Below the pieces are notes generated by a model, which saw only the letters and a list, made by a program, of their open reading frames with translations, did no database searches and was not told the DNA's origin. A DNA stretch of 17,244 nt from Dorea sp. (GTDB lineage Bacteria > Bacillota_A > Clostridia > Lachnospirales > Lachnospiraceae). Positions 7,745 to 14,907 of this stretch are shown one piece after another. How positions within the stretch are numbered: the stretch's first letter is position 1; each line of letters begins with the position of its first letter. A program made the position numbers and the translations under genes. Location: assembly GCA_016295505.1 (NCBI GenBank), contig JAEDLC010000031.1:1-17244 (forward strand). The letters are read 5' to 3'.

Positions 7745-8527
7745 ATGGAAAAGAAGAAAGAACAGGCAACAGTGATATCACAGGAAATGCTTGCGGACGG
7801 GATCTACAGTATGTGGATACGGACAGAAGCAGCCATGCAGGCAAGACCTGGACAGTTTATCTCCATGTATACAACGGATGCGAGTAAGCTGCTTCCGCGG
7901 CCGATCAGTATCTGTGAGATTGATAAAGAGGGAGGATGCCTTCGCGTTGTATACCGCGTGACCGGAGAGCATACCGGTACGGAACAGTTTTCAAAGCTGA
8001 AAGCAGGAGATCAGATTCCGGTTGTAGGACCGCTGGGCAACGGATTCCCGTATGAAAAAGCAGAGGGCAGAAAAGTATTTCTAATGGGAGGAGGAATCGG
8101 TGTTCCTCCGATCCTGGAACTTGCAAAACAGATGACATGTGAAAAGAAGCAGATCGTTGTGGGATATCGTGATCAGCAGACGTTTTTAAAAGATGAATTT
8201 GAAAAGAACGGATGCCTGTATATCTCTACGGAAGACGGAAGTGTCGGGACCAAAGGAAATGTCATGGATGCGATCCGGGAAAATGAGCTGGATGCAGACC
8301 TGATCTATGCTTGTGGCCCGATGCCAATGCTGCGTGCAATTAAGGATTATGCTGAGAAAAATAACATAGAATGCTATATTTCTCTTGAGGAACGTATGGC
8401 ATGTGGAATCGGTGCGTGTCTTGCATGTGTCTGCAAGTCTAAAGAAAAAGATTCCCACAGTAATGTGAATAATAAACGGATCTGCAAGGATGGTCCGGTA
8501 TTCTTGTCTACGGAGGTGGAGCTTTAA
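7745..8527 (+). CDS. pyrK: Dihydroorotate dehydrogenase B electron-transfer subunit
   Basis: PyrK carries FAD and a [2Fe-2S] cluster and passes electrons from dihydroorotate, via the FMN of PyrD, to NAD+. In the 260-residue protein, LPRPISICE (50-58) is the FAD-binding RxxS-type motif, and GGGIGVPP (115-122) begins the nucleotide-binding domain. Cys220, Cys225, Cys228 and Cys247 form the cluster-binding pattern; an extra Cys230 sits between the third and fourth, and the Cys228-Cys247 gap is somewhat longer than in the Lactococcus enzyme. AAGGAG (7731-7736) overlaps the pyrF stop. Its stop and the pyrD start share a base (TAATG), implying translational coupling and equal amounts of the two subunits. 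Confidence 0.96.
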   Translation: MEKKKEQATVISQEMLADGIYSMWIRTEAAMQARPGQFISMYTTDASKLLPRPISICEIDKEGGCLRVVYRVTGEHTGTEQFSKLKAGDQIPVVGPLGNGFPYEKAEGRKVFLMGGGIGVPPILELAKQMTCEKKQIVVGYRDQQTFLKDEFEKNGCLYISTEDGSVGTKGNVMDAIRENELDADLIYACGPMPMLRAIKDYAEKNNIECYISLEERMACGIGACLACVCKSKEKDSHSNVNNKRICKDGPVFLSTEVEL

Positions 8528-9429
8528 TGGATATGAGAGTAAATATTGCCGGTGTTGAATGGAAGAATCCGGTTACCGTAGCTTCCGGAACCTTTGGGTC
8601 AGGTGCGGAATATGCAGACTTTGTGGATCTGAATCAGTTGGGGGCAGTGACAACGAAGGGAGTTGCCAATGTTCCATGGGAAGGAAATCCTACACCGAGG
8701 GTTGCAGAGGTGTATGGAGGTATGATGAATGCAATCGGTCTTCAGAATCCTGGAATAGATCTTTTCTGTGAAAGAGATATCCCGTTCTTAAGGCAATATG
8801 ATACGAAGATCATCGTGAATGTCTGCGGACATGCACCGGAGGAATACCTGGAAGTGGTTGAAAGGCTGGCAGATGAGCCGATCGATATGATGGAGATCAA
8901 TATTTCCTGTCCGAATGTGAATGCAGGTTTTCTGGCATTTGGTCAGGATGCACGTCATGTAGAGGAACTGACGGGACAGATCAAGAAGATCGCAAAACAG
9001 CCGATCATCATGAAGCTGACACCGAATGTTACAGATATTACCGAGATTGCGAAGGCTGCTGAAGCAGGTGGTGCGGATGCGATCTCTCTGATCAATACAC
9101 TGACCGGAATGAAGATCGATGTAAACCGGCGTACATTTGCGGTAGCCAATAAGACCGGTGGTGTATCGGGACCTGCGGTGCATCCGATTGCCGTGCGTAT
9201 GGTGTATCAGGCGGCACAGGCGGTTCGGATTCCGATCATTGGAATGGGCGGTATCTGTACGGCGGAAGATGCATTGGAATTTATTCTGGCAGGAGCTTCC
9301 GCAGTATCTGTCGGAACGGCAAATTTTCATAATCCGCGTGCAACTCTGGATGTAATTGAAGGAATTGAAGCATATATGAAGAAAAACGGCTTTGAATCTG
9401 TAAAAGATATGGTTGGCATTGTGAGATAA
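8527..9429 (+). CDS. pyrD: Dihydroorotate dehydrogenase, class 1B catalytic subunit
   Basis: PyrD oxidises dihydroorotate to orotate using FMN. The 300-residue length and the adjacent pyrK mark the NAD-linked class 1B heterotetramer. Visible features are TTKG (Lys44), NAIGLQNPG (68-76) at the substrate site, NISCPNVNAG with Cys128 as the catalytic base of class 1 enzymes, Lys163 in MKLTPN, GGVSGPAVHP at the flavin phosphate side, and GMGGI (239-243). There is no N-terminal membrane helix, unlike class 2. GGAGG (8512-8516) lies within the end of pyrK. A 41-nt gap with a small 6-bp hairpin (TGTCCT 9433-9438 with AGGACA 9445-9450) precedes pyrE. Confidence 0.97.
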   Translation: MDMRVNIAGVEWKNPVTVASGTFGSGAEYADFVDLNQLGAVTTKGVANVPWEGNPTPRVAEVYGGMMNAIGLQNPGIDLFCERDIPFLRQYDTKIIVNVCGHAPEEYLEVVERLADEPIDMMEINISCPNVNAGFLAFGQDARHVEELTGQIKKIAKQPIIMKLTPNVTDITEIAKAAEAGGADAISLINTLTGMKIDVNRRTFAVANKTGGVSGPAVHPIAVRMVYQAAQAVRIPIIGMGGICTAEDALEFILAGASAVSVGTANFHNPRATLDVIEGIEAYMKKNGFESVKDMVGIVR

Positions 9430-9470
9430 AGATGTCCTGACAGAAGGACAGAAGACAGGAGGAATGAAAC

Positions 9471-10151
9471 ATGGAACAGTATAAACAGGAATTTATAGAA
9501 TTTATGGTAGAGAGCGATGTGCTTAAGTTTGGTGAATTTACGTTAAAGAGTGGAAGAAAATCTCCATTTTTTATGAATGCCGGTGCGTATGTGACAGGAA
9601 CACAGCTTCGCAGACTGGGTGAGTATTATGCAAAGGCCATTCACGACTGCTATGGAACAGATTTTGATGTGCTGTTTGGACCTGCATACAAAGGAATCCC
9701 GCTGGCAGTGGTGACGGCCATTGCTTTCAGTGAACTGTACGGCAAAGAGGTACGTTATTGTTCTGACCGTAAGGAAGAGAAGGATCACGGAGCTGATAAG
9801 GGAAGTTTTCTCGGAAGCAAGTTAAAAGACGGGGATCGTGTGATCATGATCGAGGATGTCACAACTTCCGGAAAGTCTATGGAAGAGACGGTTCCAAAGG
9901 TACGTGGTGCGGCAGATGTGGAGATCGTAGGTCTTATGGTATCTCTGAACCGTATGGAAGTCGGCAAGGGCGGAGAGAAATGTGCATTGGATGAGATCAA
10001 AGATCTGTATGGATTTGATACGAATGCGATCGTTACAATGGAAGAAGTAGTAGAGCATCTTTATAATAAAGAATGTCAGGGAAAAATTGTAATTGATGAT
10101 ACATTAAAAACAGCGATTGATGCATATTATAAACAGTATGGTGTGAAATAG
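9471..10151 (+). CDS. pyrE: Orotate phosphoribosyltransferase
   Basis: PyrE joins orotate to PRPP to make OMP, the substrate of PyrF. The 226-residue protein shows the PRPP-binding motif VIMIEDVTTSGKS (124-136), the GPAYKGIPL loop (70-78) and the catalytic flexible-loop region RKEEKDHGADKG (100-111). The length matches the clostridial and E. coli-like form. AGGAGG (9457-9462) lies 8 nt before the ATG. It is the last pyr gene here, and the next reading frame follows within 18 nt without a terminator. Confidence 0.96.
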   Translation: MEQYKQEFIEFMVESDVLKFGEFTLKSGRKSPFFMNAGAYVTGTQLRRLGEYYAKAIHDCYGTDFDVLFGPAYKGIPLAVVTAIAFSELYGKEVRYCSDRKEEKDHGADKGSFLGSKLKDGDRVIMIEDVTTSGKSMEETVPKVRGAADVEIVGLMVSLNRMEVGKGGEKCALDEIKDLYGFDTNAIVTMEEVVEHLYNKECQGKIVIDDTLKTAIDAYYKQYGVK

Positions 10152-10169
10152 GAACCGGAGGAATAATAT

Positions 10170-10322
10170 ATGAATGAGAAAGCGTATAAAACAATGAGTC
10201 TTGTCGGATCTGCAAATATTGCGATCGGAATCGTGGTTGCTGTGATCGGAATTACGGTGGGTGTGATTGCAATTGTGAGTGGAGCACGCTTGCTGAAAGA
10301 GAAAAAAGGACTGATATTTTAA
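10170..10322 (+). CDS. Small single-span membrane protein (50 residues)
   Basis: A short frame after pyrE with a good ribosome binding site, GGAGG (10157-10161), 8 nt before the ATG. It encodes 50 residues: a polar start (MNEKAYKTM), a continuous hydrophobic helix rich in Gly, Ile and Val (about 11-38), and a basic tail (ARLLKEKKG). The composition is that of one membrane span with both ends charged. It sits 18 nt after pyrE and 28 nt before the VanZ-like gene, so it is probably transcribed with both. I do not recognise a named family and give no function. Confidence 0.7.
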   Translation: MNEKAYKTMSLVGSANIAIGIVVAVIGITVGVIAIVSGARLLKEKKGLIF

Positions 10323-10350
10323 TTGTCTGAACTGAAAGGGTGCTGGATAT

Positions 10351-10836
10351 TTGGATTCAAAAAGAAGTAAGAGAATCCGGGTTTTCGGAAAAATACTATT
10401 TATATTATATATTATGTTTATCATATATTTCCTGTTGTTTTCCGACTGGTATGGACGTACAGGAGAAATGCAGGAATATCATTACAATTTTGTATTATTC
10501 AAAGAGATAAAAAGATTCTGGCAGTATCGGAATCAGGTGGGGCTCTTTGCAATGTTTACAAATCTGTTTGGAAACGTTATTATCTTTGTACCATTCGGAA
10601 TCTTTATGCCAATGGCAAGCAGATACAGGAGCTTTTTTTCGACTGTATTTTACAGCTTTGGTCTCAGCCTTTGTGTTGAGACTTTTCAATTACTGACGAG
10701 GGTGGGAAGCTTCGATGTAGATGACCTTCTGCTCAATACGATCGGAGGCCTTCTGGGGTATATATTGTTTGTAGCAGGAGCGGCGGTAAGGAGAAGACAT
10801 GATAATAAGAAAAAAAAGAAAAACAGAAGAAGATAG
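10351..10836 (+). CDS. VanZ-like membrane protein
   Basis: A 161-residue membrane protein of the VanZ-like superfamily, named after the teicoplanin-resistance accessory protein; most members have no tested function. It has a basic N-terminus, a first span (about 13-31), then the family hallmarks: NLFGNVIIFVPFGIFMP (71-87), GLSLCVETFQLL (104-115) with Glu110 and Gln113, and the acidic FDVDDLLLNTIGGLLGY (121-137). The C-terminus is extremely basic (RRRHDNKKKKKNRRR). The start is probably TTG at 10351: GAAAGGG (10334-10340) lies 10 nt upstream, an in-frame stop lies just upstream at 10333, and the first in-frame ATG would remove half of span 1. Its end overlaps the next gene by 38 nt. A resistance role is not implied. 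Confidence 0.85.
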   Translation: MDSKRSKRIRVFGKILFILYIMFIIYFLLFSDWYGRTGEMQEYHYNFVLFKEIKRFWQYRNQVGLFAMFTNLFGNVIIFVPFGIFMPMASRYRSFFSTVFYSFGLSLCVETFQLLTRVGSFDVDDLLLNTIGGLLGYILFVAGAAVRRRHDNKKKKKNRRR

Positions 10837-11194
10837 AGAAAAGGCGGCTGCAAAAGCACGTGAGAAACAACGAAAAAAAATGATCCGGACGAAGTATGGT
10901 CAGAGGCCGTACCGGCACTCAAAAAGAGGGATCTACTCCTGTGCATATGCGGTAGTTGTAGGAATGCTCCTGTTATCCATGATCATATTTGCGTTTTTTA
11001 ATAAAGGGGACGTGAATATTCTGATCGGTTTCCTCGGGCTTGGCACGCTGGCCTTAGCAGGTTTCGGAATCTGGCTTGGAATCAAAGGCCTGAAGGAAAG
11101 AGATAAGAATTACATAACCTGCAAAGTGGGAATTGGTGTAAATGGAGCTTTTCTGCTGATGCTGGTTTTATTATTTGTCAGGGGGCTGTTGTAG
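10799..11194 (+). CDS. Small three-span membrane protein, possibly DUF6142
   Basis: A 131-residue protein with a strongly basic, Lys/Arg/Glu/Ala-rich cytoplasmic-looking N-terminus (1-45, ending HSKRGIYS) and three predicted membrane spans (about 46-67, 74-97, 108-128). From memory the arrangement resembles a small clostridial family catalogued as DUF6142; this is unverified. AAGGAG (10788-10793) lies 5 nt before the ATG, inside the VanZ-like gene, and the overlap suggests coupled translation. The stop is immediately followed by the ATG of the aminopeptidase gene, with no base between them. Confidence 0.8.
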   Translation: MIIRKKRKTEEDREKAAAKAREKQRKKMIRTKYGQRPYRHSKRGIYSCAYAVVVGMLLLSMIIFAFFNKGDVNILIGFLGLGTLALAGFGIWLGIKGLKERDKNYITCKVGIGVNGAFLLMLVLLFVRGLL

Positions 11195-13240
11195 ATGATA
11201 GAAGAAAGATATGAACTTGCAATTGCCAGAATCCAATCCATAAAATGCGAGAATACGGTCAGAGAACCGTATCGGGAGTATTTTGTGAAAATGGCAGAAT
11301 TTGCAGAGATGATTCACAAGTTGAGAGAAGAATTGATTGGCGGAGTGTATCAGAGGGCAGATGCGGAACATCTGAAAGCATGGAATCATATGCTGTATCA
11401 GGATATTCTTCCGGAAAACTATGAAACAAGTTATGCGAATCCGGATTATGCGGCAGCTGAATTGGGAGAAGTATACGGAAAGATGCTTGGTTTTCTTTAT
11501 GCAGAGCTCAGAGGAGCAATTCCTTATGTGTACGAGGGGAAGACCGAGTACCTGGATATCCTGTTTGAGCTTCTGATTGAGATCTATAATCTGTTCGAGG
11601 GGGAAGAGCCTGAACCGGATACGATCAAAGATGTGCTTTACTGGTATGCAAGTGATTACTGTGATGTGTTTGTGGCAGACAGAATCAGGGAGCAGATATG
11701 TCCGGAAGAATCCTTTGCAGCGGATATGATCATGAACAGTGATCTGAGGGATGAAAAGTATCTGTATCAGTTCGGAGAGTATATCGGAGAAAATGAACTG
11801 GGAACAGCAAGATATCTGGCAACTCTTCCGGAAGAGACCATTCAGAAGATGGCAGATGTCTACACGGAAGGATATCGGATGGGATTTGTTAATACCGGGA
11901 AAGATCTGTCTAAAAAGTCGGTTGTCAATATCCGCTATACACTTGGCTTTGAACTCGTGATCAAAAAGGCAATTGAAAATTTTGAAAAAATGGGACTTCG
12001 TCCTGTGATCTATCGTGCTGCTGTCAGTGCGCTGACAAAACGGCAGCATCGCAAGATCGGATATTACGGAGCAATTGCCAACAAACAATACGAATATGAC
12101 CACAAGGATGATCAGTCGATATTTCTGGATAAGAAATTCGTTGAGCGAAAGCTGGAAGTGATTCAGACGACGTATGAGCATTATAAGGAAGAGGCCGCCA
12201 GGTTTGCGGGTCCTGCATGTATGGAAACCTTTGGAGAAAAGCCGTTTGAACCGGTTCCGAAGGAAACGGCATGCAAATTGAGTGAGAAGCAGGAGGAACT
12301 GTCTCTGAATTATGACAGTCGCCAGAGTCAGCTGACCAATGCGTATATTCCGGGAGATGAACGCAGTTTTACCATAATTGCATATCCGGTTCCGGAGATC
12401 GGAAGTCAATATGAAGAGATCTTTGAAGAAATCATCCGGATCAATACACTGGACGCCGCAACATATGAAAAAGTGCAGCAGACACTGATTGATGCACTGG
12501 ATCAGGGAGAATACGTGCATATTCTCGGCGGCAATGGAAACCGGACGGATCTGAAGGTTCAGCTTTGCAGACTTCAGGATCCGCAAAAGGAGACGATATT
12601 TGAAAACTGCGTGGCAGATGTCAATATTCCGGTGGGAGAAGTATTTACATCTCCGGTGCTGGAAGGAACCAATGGTGTCCTCCACGTCAGTAAAGTATAT
12701 CTGAATGATCTGCAGTATCGCGATCTTGAGATTACATTTGCCAATGGAATGATTGCAGATTATACCTGTAAGAACTTCGAGCGCGAGCTGGAGAATAAAG
12801 AATATATTCATGACACGGTTTTGTACAAACATCCGACACTCCCGCTGGGAGAATTTGCCATCGGAACGAACACGACGGCTTATGTTGCGGCAAAGAAATA
12901 TGGGATAGAAGATAAGATGCCGATTCTGATCGCTGAGAAGATGGGACCGCATTTTGCTGTGGGAGATACCTGCTACAGCTGGAGTGAGGATATCAAGGTA
13001 TATAATCCGAACGGAAAGGAGATCGTGGCAAGAGATAACTCGGTTTCCATATTAAGAAAAGAGGATGTGTCCAAAGCATATTTCCATTGCCATACAGATA
13101 TTACAATACCATATGAAGAGTTAAAACGTATCTCTGTGGTAACGGCATCGGGAGAAGAGATCATTCTTCTGGAAAATGGAAGATTTGTACTTGCAGGGAC
13201 AGAGATTTTAAATGAACCGTTGAAAAAAATGGATAAATAA
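11195..13240 (+). CDS. M29-type metallo-aminopeptidase with long N-terminal extension
   Basis: A 681-residue protein whose C-terminal part (about 390-670) carries the residues of peptidase family M29 (aminopeptidase T/AmpS): GNRTDLKV (448-455), NIPVGEVFTSPV with Glu482, LGEFAIGTNT with Glu553, GPHFAVGDTCY with His586 and Tyr594, and HCHTD with His631, His633 and Asp635. These match the two-metal site of that family in order and approximate spacing. Family members are usually near 410 residues, so some 270 extra residues lie at the N-terminus. That part is acidic and predicted helical, with no signal peptide or membrane span, and I recognise no domain in it. It should act in the cytoplasm, releasing N-terminal amino acids. 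AGGGGG (11180-11185) precedes the ATG. Peptidase activity of this long form is inferred. Confidence 0.85.
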   Translation: MIEERYELAIARIQSIKCENTVREPYREYFVKMAEFAEMIHKLREELIGGVYQRADAEHLKAWNHMLYQDILPENYETSYANPDYAAAELGEVYGKMLGFLYAELRGAIPYVYEGKTEYLDILFELLIEIYNLFEGEEPEPDTIKDVLYWYASDYCDVFVADRIREQICPEESFAADMIMNSDLRDEKYLYQFGEYIGENELGTARYLATLPEETIQKMADVYTEGYRMGFVNTGKDLSKKSVVNIRYTLGFELVIKKAIENFEKMGLRPVIYRAAVSALTKRQHRKIGYYGAIANKQYEYDHKDDQSIFLDKKFVERKLEVIQTTYEHYKEEAARFAGPACMETFGEKPFEPVPKETACKLSEKQEELSLNYDSRQSQLTNAYIPGDERSFTIIAYPVPEIGSQYEEIFEEIIRINTLDAATYEKVQQTLIDALDQGEYVHILGGNGNRTDLKVQLCRLQDPQKETIFENCVADVNIPVGEVFTSPVLEGTNGVLHVSKVYLNDLQYRDLEITFANGMIADYTCKNFERELENKEYIHDTVLYKHPTLPLGEFAIGTNTTAYVAAKKYGIEDKMPILIAEKMGPHFAVGDTCYSWSEDIKVYNPNGKEIVARDNSVSILRKEDVSKAYFHCHTDITIPYEELKRISVVTASGEEIILLENGRFVLAGTEILNEPLKKMDK

Positions 13241-13248
13241 GGTATCAT
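13220..13248 (+). promoter_or_regulatory. Probable sigma-A promoter of the pur genes
   Basis: TTGAAA (13220-13225), exactly 17 nt, then TATCAT (13243-13248): each hexamer differs from consensus at one position. The -35 lies in the last codons of the aminopeptidase gene. Transcription would begin about 13255, some 60 nt before purE. The -10 is the left arm of the palindrome at 13242-13277, so a protein bound there would block RNA polymerase. Confidence 0.6.
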
Positions 13249-13277
13249 GAATTGCGAACGAATGCTGTTCGTGATAC
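13242..13277 (+). promoter_or_regulatory. 36-nt imperfect palindrome overlapping the purE promoter
   Basis: GTATCATGAATTGC (13242-13255) faces GCTGTTCGTGATAC (13264-13277) around the 8-nt centre GAACGAAT. As RNA it would form 14 positions with two G-U pairs and one mismatch. As DNA the core is CGAAC (13255-13259), 7 nt, GTTCG (13267-13271). No T tract follows, so it is not a terminator. A second small hairpin, GACGT (13279-13283) with ACGTC (13287-13291), comes directly after. The CGAA/TTCG halves recall Bacillus PurR boxes, but the spacing is shorter than described for those, so no regulator is assigned. Confidence 0.5.
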
Positions 13278-13313
13278 GGACGTATGACGTCTGAATGAGA
13301 AAGGATGAAGAAT

Positions 13314-13826
13314 ATGCCAAAAGTAGGAATTGTTATGGGAAGTGACTCAGATCTGAAGGTCATGAGTAAGGCTGCGGCAATGCTGGAAAAGTTCGGTATT
13401 GATTATGAGATGACGATCATTTCCGCCCACCGTGAACCGGATGTGTTCTTTGACTGGGCGAAATCAGCAGAAGGAAAAGGAATGAAAGTAATTATCGCAG
13501 GTGCCGGAATGGCAGCGCATCTTCCGGGAATGTGTGCAGCATTGTTCCCGATGCCGGTGATCGGAGTGCCGATGTCCGGAAAGAATCTCGCGGGTGAAGA
13601 CGCATTGTTTTCTATCGTTCAGATGCCGCCTGGAATACCGGTTGCGACAGTTGCGATTGACGGCGGAATGAATGCGGCGATTCTGGCTGCAAAGATTCTG
13701 GCAGTGTCAGACCCGGAATTGCTTGACAAGCTGAAAGCATATACAACAGAGATGAAGGAAACGGTACAGGGGAAAGCAGCAAAGCTTGATGAGATCGGCT
13801 ATGAAGCTTATCTCGCTCAGAAATAG
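13314..13826 (+). CDS. purE: N5-carboxyaminoimidazole ribonucleotide mutase (PurE class I)
   Basis: PurE converts N5-CAIR to CAIR in purine synthesis. The 170-residue protein has GSDSD (9-13), SAHR (37-40) and GAGMAAHLPG (63-72), which line the active site of the family. The start is the ATG at 13314, because AAAGGA (13300-13305) lies 8 nt before it; the ATG three codons earlier overlaps this Shine-Dalgarno. The partner synthetase purK is not adjacent, although class I PurE normally works with it. It opens the purine block behind its own promoter and is followed by a 55-nt gap to purM. Confidence 0.96.
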   Translation: MPKVGIVMGSDSDLKVMSKAAAMLEKFGIDYEMTIISAHREPDVFFDWAKSAEGKGMKVIIAGAGMAAHLPGMCAALFPMPVIGVPMSGKNLAGEDALFSIVQMPPGIPVATVAIDGGMNAAILAAKILAVSDPELLDKLKAYTTEMKETVQGKAAKLDEIGYEAYLAQK

Positions 13827-13828
13827 AG

Positions 13829-13847
13829 TTACAGACTGTAATACAGT
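13829..13847. promoter_or_regulatory. Overlapping short palindromes between purE and purM
   Basis: TTACAGACTGTAA (13829-13841) is a perfect inverted repeat with a one-base centre, and ACTGTAATACAGT (13835-13847) overlaps it. Together they form TACAG, CTGTA, TACAG units in alternating orientation. They start 2 nt after the purE stop. The arms are too short and the loop too small for a terminator. A protein-binding site or an mRNA-processing structure is possible; chance cannot be excluded. Confidence 0.3.
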
Positions 13848-13881
13848 AAATATACAAAATCATAATACAAGGAGAAAGAGT

Positions 13882-14907
13882 ATGGATTACAAGAATGCGG
13901 GCGTTGATATTGAAGCCGGATATAAGTCAGTTGAATTGATGAAAAAACATGTAAAAGAGACGATGAGACCAGAAGTACTGGGTGGTCTTGGCGGATTTGC
14001 CGGAGCTTTTGATCTGAGCGGCATCAAAAATATGGAGGAACCGGTTCTGTTATCCGGAACCGATGGCTGTGGAACAAAGGTAAAACTGGCATTCGTGATG
14101 GACAAGCATGATACAATCGGTATCGATGCTGTTGCCATGTGTGTGAATGATATTGCATGTTCCGGTGGAGAGCCTTTATTCTTCCTGGATTATATTGCAT
14201 GCGGTAAGAACTATCCGGAGAAGATCGCTACGATCGTAAGTGGTGTGGCAGAAGGATGTAAACAGTCCGAATGTGCACTTGTCGGTGGAGAGACTGCAGA
14301 GCATCCGGGACTTATGCCGGAGGATGAATATGATCTTGCCGGATTTGCGGTTGGTGTTGTAGACAAGAAGGATATCATCAACGGTGAGAATATCAGACCG
14401 GGCGATGTTCTGGTTGCAATGGCATCCAGTGGAGTTCACAGTAACGGATTCTCCCTGGTACGTAAAGTATTTGAGATGACAAAAGAATCTCTGGATACAT
14501 ACTATGATGAATTAGGTAAAACATTAGGTGAAGCTTTGATCGCACCGACAAAAATCTATGTGAAAGCATTAAAGAGTATTAAAAACAGCGGTGTGACTGT
14601 GAAAGGATGCAGCCATATTACGGGCGGCGGATTCTACGAAAACATTCCAAGAATGCTTCCGGACGGAGTACGTGCCGTTGTGAAGAAAGACAGCTATGAG
14701 GTACCGGCTATCTTCCGTCTGATGGCGAAAAAGGGAGATATTGCAGAAGAGATGATGTACAATACCTTTAATATGGGACTTGGCATGGTACTTGCAATCG
14801 CACCGGAAGAAGTGGATCGGGCAATGGAGGCAATTAAGGCAGCTGGTGAAGAGCCTTATGTAGTAGGACACATTGAGGCCGGTGAAAAAGGAGTTACATT
14901 ATGCTAA
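13882..14907 (+). CDS. purM: Phosphoribosylformylglycinamidine cyclo-ligase (AIR synthetase)
   Basis: PurM closes the imidazole ring, making AIR from FGAM with ATP. The 341-residue protein has the family segments GGFAGAFDL (37-45), SGTDGCGTKVKLA (58-70), DAVAMCVNDIACSGGEPLFF (82-101), ALVGGETAEHPG (132-143) and ASSGVHSNGFSLVR (181-194). AAGGAG (13869-13874) lies 7 nt before the ATG at 13882; the same frame is open further upstream but without a ribosome binding site. It overlaps purN by 7 nt, so the two are translationally coupled. Confidence 0.97.
   Translation: MDYKNAGVDIEAGYKSVELMKKHVKETMRPEVLGGLGGFAGAFDLSGIKNMEEPVLLSGTDGCGTKVKLAFVMDKHDTIGIDAVAMCVNDIACSGGEPLFFLDYIACGKNYPEKIATIVSGVAEGCKQSECALVGGETAEHPGLMPEDEYDLAGFAVGVVDKKDIINGENIRPGDVLVAMASSGVHSNGFSLVRKVFEMTKESLDTYYDELGKTLGEALIAPTKIYVKALKSIKNSGVTVKGCSHITGGGFYENIPRMLPDGVRAVVKKDSYEVPAIFRLMAKKGDIAEEMMYNTFNMGLGMVLAIAPEEVDRAMEAIKAAGEEPYVVGHIEAGEKGVTLC

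Noticed and set aside
10808..10820. A AAA AAG slippery heptamer for programmed -1 frameshifting at the end of the VanZ-like gene
   Set aside because: A -1 shift does not enter the frame of the next gene, which lies in the +1 frame, and no stimulating stem is visible.
10351..10836. VanZ-like gene as a glycopeptide-resistance determinant
   Set aside because: No vanA/vanH/vanX or two-component genes are present, and VanZ-like proteins are widespread in Clostridia without resistance.
11171..12952. A 593-codon open frame on the minus strand opposite the aminopeptidase gene
   Set aside because: Its translation is rich in Ile, Arg, Cys, His and Phe in the pattern produced by reverse-complementing ordinary coding DNA. 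It matches no family, and the plus-strand gene has clear catalytic motifs and a ribosome binding site.
13255..13271. LexA/SOS box (CGAAC...GTTCG) before purE
   Set aside because: The Gram-positive SOS box has 4 nt between CGAAC and GTTCG; here there are 7, and purine genes are not SOS targets.
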